Source of the DNA: a virus
IMG/VR virus record: IMGVR_UViG_3300027759_000484
Location: 1 to 21,613 of that record
Length of the DNA: 21,613 bases
Strand: one strand, 5' to 3'
In this document: positions 14,506 through 21,613 of the stretch, one piece after another
Numbering within the stretch: position 1 is the first letter of the stretch
How the letters are laid out: every line of letters starts with the position of its first letter
Notes under the pieces: model-generated
Told to the model about the DNA's origin: nothing
Database searches by the model: none
What the model saw: the letters and a program-made list of their open reading frames with translations, nothing else
Position numbers and translations under genes: made by a program

Positions 14506-17500
14506 TTAACCGAGATCCTTTTTAAGTGGTCCAATATCTCTTAATCCATATCCACGTCTTTGGATTGATGCAAATGTGGATAATCCAGATGTTACAGTAT
14601 AACCACTCACCCCAATTGAGATTGGATTTGATGACCTACTAAATCCAGAAATTCTTCCCCAAGAGAATCTCCCAGCAAATTTATTTCCACCTGTTGATAA
14701 ACCAACTACTGATGTATTTGATTTAATATTGCAGACTATCTCAGCATTGGTTGATCCGGCAGAAACATAACTGAGAGAATGAACATAGTAAATATTATTC
14801 GCATAAGTAGTTCCTACCCCAACAACTGCACTATCACTACTATCAATTGAAGTTATTCCCACACCAACTACTGTATCAGAAATATAAATTGGGTATCCAG
14901 TAGATAATCCAGATGGGAATGAATTTGGAGAATTTACATTCAAATAGAATCTGAGTGCAAGAGGATTTCCACTTGTTCCTGTTGTAGTTCCAATTCCAGT
15001 AATAATTCCAGAGAAACCTTGTACTAAAGATGCCCCACCAATTTTTTCAATAGTTGGGCTAGGATAAGCAACAATGACTTGAGGTGGAGTAGTATATCCA
15101 TATCCTGGATTAGTAATAACTGGAGATGAAATACTTCCATTTGAAATACTTACTGTTGCAATCGCAGTTGATCCAATACCTACACCGATAACTCTTGGGC
15201 GGGCAATTTTGACTGGTATTGTTGTTCCAGTATATCCAGATCCAGCATTAGTAATTGTTAATGCTGAAATTGTTCCAGCAGCAGAAACTGTTGCGGTTAA
15301 TGCTGCAGATACTGGATCATCTTTTCCACTAATAATCAATCCACCAAAACTGCCAACTGTGATTGGTGCTAGGGAACCCGAATATGCTGCTGTTTGATTT
15401 TGTTCGTATTTGAAGAAGTTTGCGTCATCAACAAACAATTCGGTATCAAAAGATTTTAAATCTCTAATAATTTTTGCAGATGGATAAACTGATCCTTCAA
15501 GTGAATCCCTAGTTTTTCTAACAATTTCTCCATTAATTTTTGAATCAATTTTTTGTTTGGTCCAACTAAATGGTTTGTAGTTTGTAGCATCAACCCCTTG
15601 ATCCGCATAGATATTAGTTTCAACCTTATCCGAAGCAGAAATATAAGAAATTACTCTTGAATTTTGGGTAGTTGTAATTCCAGAAACTACTGGATTTTTA
15701 AATAATTGAACAGTATCACCTCTCTTGATAGTTTCATTAACTGATACTAAAATACTATCTTGATTTCTTGTTCCCCTATAGAAGAAGATTGCAATATTAT
15801 CTTCTGGCAATGGTGGATATGTAAAGACGAAAGATGAACCACCGTCAAATTGATATGTATCTCCATGTGCCTGAACAATACCATTAACAAAAATAAGTAA
15901 GACTGGTCCAAGATCAATGTTAGCTGAGTCTTGATCATTAGTATTAGTTTCAAAACTTAATAGTTGAGAATTGTAATAAAGGGGAAATCTGGTTCTAGCT
16001 CCATCTTGCAATGATTTGATGGAATCAATATAATCCATTTCTCCAAATTGCCACGCAGCAAATGAATCACTGAATGTGCTCAAAACAGTCAATTTAAATT
16101 CCTTAACTGGTGCCGAGAGACCTTTTGCTGTTACAAGACCTACTGGTTTAAATACGTCTCCAATTTGGAAACCATAACCAGGTCTAGTGATCTTAAATGA
16201 CTGGACATCAAAGAGTGTTGATGCAACTCCAGTTTTGGTTATTGGTAGTGTATTAGTTCCAATTGCATAAGTAACAATACCAACAAATTGAGTAATTGCA
16301 GAAGCAACATCTGCACAAGATGCTGGGCTAGTATTGAATCCTGTCAATGGATCTGCAATAATAGTATAATCAAAATATTGGGATTGTGTTGAATATCCAC
16401 CAATTGTAATGGCTTGATTCGTCATTGCTTGAATTGCCATATCCCTTGCTTGAACGAAAGCATAAATTGATTGTGCCTCTTCACCAGCAAGATATTGGTT
16501 ATCAATATAAATCTTAGCAGCATCATAGACTCTACTATTTCCACCATATTTCAAGTTATAAGCAATACATTCCAATACTGTTACAACATCTTCAATACAA
16601 TTTTGATTTCCACCAGGAATTACAAATGTTGGATAAGCAGCCAACATTCTTCCTACTGCAACTTCTGCAATCAACTGTTTGTTTGAGAGAATTAAATTAG
16701 ATGCATCAGCATTTCTATTGGAAATGATTGTTAGTCCAGATGCATTTGGTCCAACAGTCACATTCATCTGTAATCCTACTCCAGTATCAGTAGTTGATCC
16801 TAGACTTAATCTAGAAACACCAATGATTGGAAGATTTTCATAATTTGGCGGTGCAACCTGAGCATATGGATTTGTATATCCACTTCCACCATTTTGAATT
16901 ATAAATCCAGAAATAGATCCACCAGAACCAACTCTTCCATAAACTACTGCTCCGGATCCAGTTGGATCGGATATTCCAATAGATACTGTTCCAAAATATC
17001 CAGATCCAAAATTTGGTTCTGATCTAAATCTAAATGTTGTTGCTATTCCAACCACATTAGTAGAATTACTACTAATGAAAATAGTTCCAAACCCAATAGA
17101 AGTTACATAAGTTATTGCAGTTGTAACCACACCAATTGCTTGAATCTGCTGTCCTACGGAAATTGAATTGGTTATAATACCTGTAATCCTATCACTGGTA
17201 ATTCCAATCAATCCAGTGACCGCTACACCAACGATGAATGAAGTTGTAAATCCAATTGAGGAAATTGACCCACCACTAAGTTTAAATTCAATTCCAGTGC
17301 TTCCAACGCCCACTAAGGGAGCGTATCCAGAACCTTCACTGGTTCCTAAAGAAACAATAATACCACCCCTTGGAAGTTGATTTTGATTAACATCAGCATC
17401 AGATTTAATAATTTGTCCATTTGTTGAGGTAATTCCACTAAACACAGCACTAGTAATCCCAAGAGCTGCATTATCAACAACAGAAAAATTATTTCCAGAA

Positions 17501-20500
17501 TTATTTTTTGTTGATGGTGTCTGGAAAATACTGTTAATAAAGAGAATTCCATTACCACCAGTAGATCCAATTCCAGTTGTATTCAGTCCATTCAGGGTTA
17601 GGATATATGTTTGTCCAATTCCAGTGAATTTCTCTGAAATATTATCGTATAATGTATTTGTGGTATAATCCTTTCTAAGATAAACTCTTCCAGTAAATGA
17701 AGATTTTGGTTGCTCCAGATTACTAATATCTCTGATTGTTACTGCATTTCCTCTTGGAGATTCTGTGAACCACACTTTGTTACCAACAATATTATACGAT
17801 CCTCTATAAAGAGACATATTGCTATCATTGTTATGTGAGGTTGCAATGGTTCCAGCATATCCTCTTTGAATGTTGAGAATATAAAAAGTTCCTAGACCAC
17901 TAATTGGTGCTCCACTGGTTGTTCCAAGTCCTACTGAAACAACCCTGACATATTCATCATCAATTTTGAGGAGATCTGTTGGTTTAATAGAAGAAATTCC
18001 ACTAACTGAAAAGTTAGTATTACCAGCACCAATTCCATATTTTGTTCCAATTGGTTGTGGGGTATTTACTATGAATATTTCATCTTCTTGGTTAAATAAA
18101 GTATCTGACCATGGACTATACTGTGATATTGAATAATTTGGATCAATTGCACTAGAAAATCCAGTGACTTCATCTGTATTATACTTTAATTTATAATCTA
18201 GTAATGAATATGCAAGGGGTGCTTGAACAACACTATCAATTGTAATCAAAGATTTTTCCAACTTCTTGGTCATCTCTAATTCATGAGCATTTCCAGATCC
18301 AAGCGAAGTAAATGTGACATAAATGCCAGCTTGAGCATATTCTTTTCTTGTTGATAATTGGAAATTATTGTTATCAAGTTTAATTGGATATACTCTTGGA
18401 GGTAACAAGGAAGTTACAACACCTGTATAGCTTAGTGTGGCTCCTATCCCAATAGCAGTAACACCGACACCTAAGAAAGTTGTTGCTGGATTGTAAATCA
18501 ATTCTTCGGCAGTATTGAAGAAATGATTTGGAATTGTGATTACTCCAGTAGATGGATTTAATTGAATTCCATTTGATGGGTCAAATGTTTTTTTATAAAT
18601 TGGAATACCTTGATAATTCATCTCAAAGTCCAATTTATTAATTCTTCTTGCATTCAGTCCATTATATGGAGTAATTGTAAATGCATCTTCGCCAGTACCA
18701 TAAACAAACTTAGGCGGTAAATTGACATAATCTACATCAATATAGAATGCTTCATTATAGATTTTAACTTCAACAGTTGCTCCACCCAAACTAGAACTTG
18801 GATAGAATACAAGTTGATTATAAAGTGGGGAATAAATTGTACCAAAAGTTCCAATTCCTGTAGTATCTTTATTGGATAAAATTGGATATTGGGTTATATA
18901 ATTATTGTCACCATCAGACATAAACATAATCTGATGTAATTCACTAGTTGATCCAACACTCAAATTAACCTTTGCCTTAAAGCAACGAACATCATTAATA
19001 GAATAAGAAACAATTGTTGAAGCAGATGAAACTCTAGAATATAGAGATTCATATCTTGCAGATCTTTCATATCCACCAGATTGACCAGAAACTAAAAATC
19101 TATAAGTTCCAATTCCAATAGAAGTTGTGCCAAATCCAACTACTTTTGAATTTACAGTAACTGTATTTGCCGTATCATTAGCATAATTTATTGATAATAC
19201 TCCAGATGAAACTGATGCACTAAAAGTGCCTATAAAATTACCTGAATAATTATTTGCTAATGAACTTGTATCGTAATAATATTGAGTTGTATATGTATCT
19301 TGACCATCATAGGTCATATACAACTCAACAAAATCCATATAATTGGTAGTATTATCAATTACTTGGAAAGTTCCATAGAAAGAATTATAATTGGTTGTTG
19401 TTGCTACCGATATAAGTGATGTAGTGACTCCAGAAGATACATATTTTCCAGAATTTGTTAATTTAACAAATCCAACATTTGTACTTCCTATTCCAATACT
19501 TGCTCCAGGAAAACTGGACTTGATCATTTTAATGTCATAATCTTCATTAAAACGATCTAAAGGAGTAAATCTTAAACTAATTGTACTTAAAGAATCATCA
19601 ATATAACCATCAAGATCTGCAATTTTAACTGTAGAATTATTTAAAGTTTGCCTTTGAAGAGTAAAAACATTGAGATTATTATCTACAAGAACTACTAAAT
19701 CTGTAAATTGATATCTACTCTTTTGGATATTAACAATTTGAACTAGATATGTTCCAAAATTATCTGGAAGACTGTAAGTAATCAAATCAGCATAACCAAC
19801 AGCTGGAGAATCGTTGTTTGTAAATTGGGAAGATACATCATCTACTTGAAGTACCCTATTTGTCCTACATTCAATGTAACTAGATAATTTTTTATTTTTA
19901 AATTTTAAAAATTTGGATTTATTGTTGGATACATTTATATCGATACCAAGATCAAAAGAATTAATTGTATCTACCCTATTTTCACTTTGAATGTCATAGA
20001 TGAGAGTAGTCCCATCAGTAGAACCAATTCCACTTCTTGCAACTGATTGAACTTGTGTATCCGCAAAATTCTTTAGTCCGGTAGTGTGCAATAAAGAATT
20101 TACGGATGTCTTTAATTCTTCATATTGAATTGGACTCTTTATAGTGTATGAGAGATTTTGATAGTAGTTGTTATCATTTACTACTTGAACATCCTCATTC
20201 AATCTTCCTACTTCATCAATCCAATCATAATTATTTTTTGTTGAATAGTCAGTTTCAAACCTTCCCTCTCTATTGATAACACTACTAATCGTAGCAACAG
20301 ATCCTGATATAATTCCTTTAATTCTTTCTCCAGGTGCAAGTGAGTATGATCCAGTTGCTTTTATAGAGTTTGTATTATATTCAGTAACTATTAAATCTCT
20401 TTCTGTAAATACAGATCCAGTAGAGGATGATAATTTCTCACCAAGTATAAATGTAGATGGTGCCTGGAAAATTGTAAATTGTGGGTAATCATTATATTTA

Positions 20501-21613
20501 ATAATGGTTCCAAAAGAATCTTGAATTGTTTTTGCAATACCAGGATTATTGCCATATGCAGATACTGAAAATTCTACTGTTGCCGGAATTGTATTTTGAT
20601 AATTTGTAACTGTAAAGAATTTATATCCATAATCTGCTGAATTGTATCCTGTTCCAGTCGTCCCAGATTGCTTTATACCCTCAACAAATACTTTATCTCC
20701 AATATTAAAAATGTTAGTGCTAAATCCTAACACTGGAGTAACCAATGTACATGTAGCAATACCAGCCTGAGAAGTTACAATTGTATCTACAGATATTCCA
20801 TTTGAATTATTTAATGTAAATATCTTTATTGGAGTTTCTGGAAGTCCTTTTGGACTCTTTACAATATCAATTTTACTAATACTAGACCCCTTAAGGGATG
20901 CATTTAAAACATAATCCTCTACCTCGTTTCCAGTATTTGGATTTATAGCTACTACCGATGGTGCAAATGAGTAATAATTTCCACCATAATCTACATTAAT
21001 TCCAGTAAGTGCGTTTGATGAATCTATGATAAAGTAAATTGGTATGCTCGCCGTTGGCCTTAATGTTTTATCAGATGCATATTCAAATCCTTGATTGATG
21101 ATTTTGACATCGTTTATTTTTCCAATCGTTGATGAAGTTGGAACAATATATGCGCTAGAACCATATTGACTATCAATATAACTTACTTTTGGTAATTTTT
21201 TATAATTATATCCGCCAGAGATAATCCTTACTTTATCAACACCTCCAGTTGCGGTTTTTGATTTAGTTGTATATTTTAATATTGAGCAATCAGTTGAATT
21301 ATAAATTGTTCTTTCTGGAATTGATTTCAGAGAAAAACTAAATGTTGTTGTTCCTATGCCAGTAATGGAATAATCACCACTGTAAATACTGTCAATAAAT
21401 GTTATTTGGGAATAGTTATTAACATCTTTGTCCGACGTGCTAATATATCCAGATTTTTCTAATGCATAAAATAGTGTATTTGGTAATTTTGAATTATATT
21501 GAATTGTTTTAGTTGCTGAGGCACTTCCAAGACTTCCAATTCCAATTACACTAAGTGTAGTCGTTCCTGCAATTGAAACAAATTCATTTTTAAATTGATT
21601 GTCTGTATATAAT
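14506..21613 (-). CDS. Giant beta-rich virion protein at the T4 gene 7 position (5' end missing)
   Basis: I checked the frame codon by codon from 20746 to the right edge. It has no stop and no ATG, GTG or TTG, so the TTG at 20745 is internal and at least 2368 residues are encoded. It ends one promoter upstream of gp8, where T4 has gp7, the wedge protein on which the baseplate is built. I see no sequence match to T4 gp7, so the baseplate role is inferred from position. Most of the chain is Gly/Ser/Thr-rich beta sequence with many 'GIGTT' or 'GVGTT' turns. Visible modules include three GxxY repeats near the visible N-terminus, a duplicated 'D[GQ]..Y.TQY' domain (residues about 742-956), a KIDDEY...RG...H module, a helical insert (about 1637-1784), a VNGIVQ beta module (about 1905-1945) and a conserved end RRGYGLRDIG. 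Confidence 0.9.
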   Translation of the reverse strand, partial: LYTDNQFKNEFVSIAGTTTLSVIGIGSLGSASATKTIQYNSKLPNTLFYALEKSGYISTSDKDVNNYSQITFIDSIYSGDYSITGIGTTTFSFSLKSIPERTIYNSTDCSILKYTTKSKTATGGVDKVRIISGGYNYKKLPKVSYIDSQYGSSAYIVPTSSTIGKINDVKIINQGFEYASDKTLRPTASIPIYFIIDSSNALTGINVDYGGNYYSFAPSVVAINPNTGNEVEDYVLNASLKGSSISKIDIVKSPKGLPETPIKIFTLNNSNGISVDTIVTSQAGIATCTLVTPVLGFSTNIFNIGDKVFVEGIKQSGTTGTGYNSADYGYKFFTVTNYQNTIPATVEFSVSAYGNNPGIAKTIQDSFGTIIKYNDYPQFTIFQAPSTFILGEKLSSSTGSVFTERDLIVTEYNTNSIKATGSYSLAPGERIKGIISGSVATISSVINREGRFETDYSTKNNYDWIDEVGRLNEDVQVVNDNNYYQNLSYTIKSPIQYEELKTSVNSLLHTTGLKNFADTQVQSVARSGIGSTDGTTLIYDIQSENRVDTINSFDLGIDINVSNNKSKFLKFKNKKLSSYIECRTNRVLQVDDVSSQFTNNDSPAVGYADLITYSLPDNFGTYLVQIVNIQKSRYQFTDLVVLVDNNLNVFTLQRQTLNNSTVKIADLDGYIDDSLSTISLRFTPLDRFNEDYDIKMIKSSFPGASIGIGSTNVGFVKLTNSGKYVSSGVTTSLISVATTTNYNSFYGTFQVIDNTTNYMDFVELYMTYDGQDTYTTQYYYDTSSLANNYSGNFIGTFSASVSSGVLSINYANDTANTVTVNSKVVGFGTTSIGIGTYRFLVSGQSGGYERSARYESLYSRVSSASTIVSYSINDVRCFKAKVNLSVGSTSELHQIMFMSDGDNNYITQYPILSNKDTTGIGTFGTIYSPLYNQLVFYPSSSLGGATVEVKIYNEAFYIDVDYVNLPPKFVYGTGEDAFTITPYNGLNARRINKLDFEMNYQGIPIYKKTFDPSNGIQLNPSTGVITIPNHFFNTAEELIYNPATTFLGVGVTAIGIGATLSYTGVVTSLLPPRVYPIKLDNNNFQLSTRKEYAQAGIYVTFTSLGSGNAHELEMTKKLEKSLITIDSVVQAPLAYSLLDYKLKYNTDEVTGFSSAIDPNYSISQYSPWSDTLFNQEDEIFIVNTPQPIGTKYGIGAGNTNFSVSGISSIKPTDLLKIDDEYVRVVSVGLGTTSGAPISGLGTFYILNIQRGYAGTIATSHNNDSNMSLYRGSYNIVGNKVWFTESPRGNAVTIRDISNLEQPKSSFTGRVYLRKDYTTNTLYDNISEKFTGIGQTYILTLNGLNTTGIGSTGGNGILFINSIFQTPSTKNNSGNNFSVVDNAALGITSAVFSGITSTNGQIIKSDADVNQNQLPRGGIIVSLGTSEGSGYAPLVGVGSTGIEFKLSGGSISSIGFTTSFIVGVAVTGLIGITSDRITGIITNSISVGQQIQAIGVVTTAITYVTSIGFGTIFISSNSTNVVGIATTFRFRSEPNFGSGYFGTVSIGISDPTGSGAVVYGRVGSGGSISGFIIQNGGSGYTNPYAQVAPPNYENLPIIGVSRLSLGSTTDTGVGLQMNVTVGPNASGLTIISNRNADASNLILSNKQLIAEVAVGRMLAAYPTFVIPGGNQNCIEDVVTVLECIAYNLKYGGNSRVYDAAKIYIDNQYLAGEEAQSIYAFVQARDMAIQAMTNQAITIGGYSTQSQYFDYTIIADPLTGFNTSPASCADVASAITQFVGIVTYAIGTNTLPITKTGVASTLFDVQSFKITRPGYGFQIGDVFKPVGLVTAKGLSAPVKEFKLTVLSTFSDSFAAWQFGEMDYIDSIKSLQDGARTRFPLYYNSQLLSFETNTNDQDSANIDLGPVLLIFVNGIVQAHGDTYQFDGGSSFVFTYPPLPEDNIAIFFYRGTRNQDSILVSVNETIKRGDTVQLFKNPVVSGITTTQNSRVISYISASDKVETNIYADQGVDATNYKPFSWTKQKIDSKINGEIVRKTRDSLEGSVYPSAKIIRDLKSFDTELFVDDANFFKYEQNQTAAYSGSLAPITVGSFGGLIISGKDDPVSAALTATVSAAGTISALTITNAGSGYTGTTIPVKIARPRVIGVGIGSTAIATVSISNGSISSPVITNPGYGYTTPPQVIVAYPSPTIEKIGGASLVQGFSGIITGIGTTTGTSGNPLALRFYLNVNSPNSFPSGLSTGYPIYISDTVVGVGITSIDSSDSAVVGVGTTYANNIYYVHSLSYVSAGSTNAEIVCNIKSNTSVVGLSTGGNKFAGRFSWGRISGFSRSSNPISIGVSGYTVTSGLSTFASIQRRGYGLRDIGPLKKDLG
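15055..15270 (-). repeat. C-terminal pair of GxGYTxxP repeats in the giant protein
   Basis: Two units near the C-terminus, NAGSGYTGTTIPVKIARP and NPGYGYTTPPQVIVAYPSP, are separated by a Thr/Ala/Ser strand (GSTAIATVSISNGSISSPV). The period is about 43 residues. Of all copies outside gp14, these are closest to the gp14 array. Confidence 0.85.
15770..15905 (-). other. 'VNGIVQ...Y.FDGGSSF.F' beta module of the giant protein
   Basis: The segment reads PVLLIFVNGIVQAHGDTYQF, then DGGSSFVFTYPPLPEDNIAI and FFYRGTRNQD. This compact beta module ('vfvNGv.q....Y.f.Gg..f.F...P..gD...iffyrG') recurs, from memory, in fibre and structural proteins of marine phages. It follows the helical insert and precedes the C-terminal GxGY repeats. 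Confidence 0.6.
16258..16700 (-). other. Helical ~148-aa module embedded in the beta-rich giant protein
   Basis: This stretch breaks sharply with its surroundings. It has almost no Gly-Thr turns and consists of amphipathic helices: LIAEVAVGRMLAAYPTFVIP, CIEDVVTVLECIAYNLKYGG, YDAAKIYIDNQYLAGEEAQS, YAFVQARDMAIQAMTNQAI and CADVASAITQFVGIVTYAIG. It contains three Cys. From memory, similar modules ('..CidDVid..e.iayN..YGGN..tYDAA..Y') recur in large structural proteins of marine T4-like phages. Confidence 0.75.
16860..17345 (-). repeat. Middle cluster of GSGY repeats in the giant protein
   Basis: Three cores lie here: EGSGYAPLVGVGSTGIEFKL, NFGSGYFGTVSIGISDPTG and NGGSGYTNPYAQVAPPNY. The last two are about 40 residues apart, joined by GSGAVVYGRVGSGGSISGFI. 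The cluster directly precedes the helical module in the protein. Confidence 0.75.
18746..19387 (-). repeat. Tandem duplication of a ~80-aa 'TQY' beta domain in the giant protein
   Basis: Copy 1 (19128-19387) contains DFVELYMTYDGQDTYTTQYY, then FIGTFSASVSSGVLSINYAN and TVTVNSKVVGF. Copy 2 (18746-18984) contains ELHQIMFMSDGDNNYITQYP, then GIGTFGTIYSPLYNQLVFYP and GATVEVKIYNEAF. Aligned positions include E-[LV], [SY]-D-G, Y-x-T-Q-Y, [FG]-I-G-T-F, a hydrophobic L-x-[IF]-x-Y strand and T/A-V-x-V. The copies are well diverged, so the duplication is old. Confidence 0.7.
20945..21215 (-). repeat. N-proximal GxxY repeats in the visible part of the giant protein
   Basis: Three cores are visible in the part upstream of TTG 20745: SGGYNYKKLPKVSYIDS, NQGFEYASDKTLRPTASIP and DYGGNYYSFAPSVVAINP. 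They share the G-[YFG]-x-Y turn followed within a few residues by Pro and a hydrophobic strand. Their presence supports this upstream stretch being coding. Confidence 0.7.

Noticed and set aside
15209-15397. Plus-strand ORFs within the giant structural genes (e.g. 15209-15397, 17168-17380, 20273-20488, 7942-8217)
   Set aside because: Each sits inside a long minus-strand gene with conserved protein modules; the plus products are Pro/Val/Ser/Leu-rich reflections of Gly/Thr codons.
20743-20745. TTG at 20745 as the start of the giant protein
   Set aside because: The same frame is open for 289 further codons to the window edge and encodes GxxY repeats like those downstream, so this TTG is internal.
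1-21613. tRNA genes, insertion sequences, integrase or attachment sites, diversity-generating retroelement
   Set aside because: Coding is nearly continuous with gaps of at most 33 nt, and I saw no cloverleaf, transposase, integrase, reverse transcriptase or template/variable repeat pair.

Overview
This window is a late structural gene block of a T4-like tailed phage (myovirus). It most resembles the marine cyanophage/pelagiphage branch. The sequence is AT-rich, every gene lies on the minus strand, and gaps between genes are 0-33 nt. The order is conserved: read in the direction of transcription (high to low coordinates) it runs [giant protein at the T4 gene 7 position] - gp8 - giant DUF4815-type protein - four small genes - gp13 - gp14 - gp15 - gp16 - [mosaic gene, continuing off the left edge]. 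gp8, gp13, gp14, gp15 and gp16 are recognisable by family motifs. T4 genes 9-12 and wac are not visible. Their place is taken by a 2391-residue protein and small ORFs, which is typical of cyanophage-type T4 relatives. No photosynthesis gene, tRNA, integrase, insertion sequence or CRISPR array is visible, so the host (Synechococcus, Prochlorococcus or another marine bacterium) cannot be fixed from this window.

Region by region. 21613-14506: the 3' part of a very large beta-rich virion protein, at least 2368 residues, open to the right edge. 14477-12900: baseplate wedge gp8. 12896-5721: DUF4815-type protein. 5724-5364: two small overlapping genes, one of 69 aa with a coiled-coil tail and one helical protein of 56 aa. 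5330-4696: two small virion-type proteins of 116 and 94 aa. 4696-1224: neck proteins gp13 and gp14, tail completion protein gp15 and small terminase gp16. 1210-1: the first 403 codons of a cassette-like protein directly behind gp16, where large terminase (gene 17) would normally follow.

Two identical 10-base ATTATAAATA sites (T4-type late promoter core TATAAATA) each begin at the last base of the upstream stop codon. One precedes gp8 and one precedes the 116-aa gene, which suggests a baseplate/fibre unit and a neck/tail-completion/packaging unit. Genes within the second unit are joined by one-base stop/start overlaps (TAATG or TGATG).

The most notable observations are: (a) gp14 carries an inserted tandem array of four ~40-residue beta repeats; (b) the same repeat class and two other small beta modules recur in the giant protein, the DUF4815 protein and gp8, as if modules are exchanged among virion proteins; (c) the gene behind gp16 is a mosaic of at least four short cassettes; (d) a 56-aa helical protein has a weak resemblance to the phycobilisome-degradation adaptor NblA.
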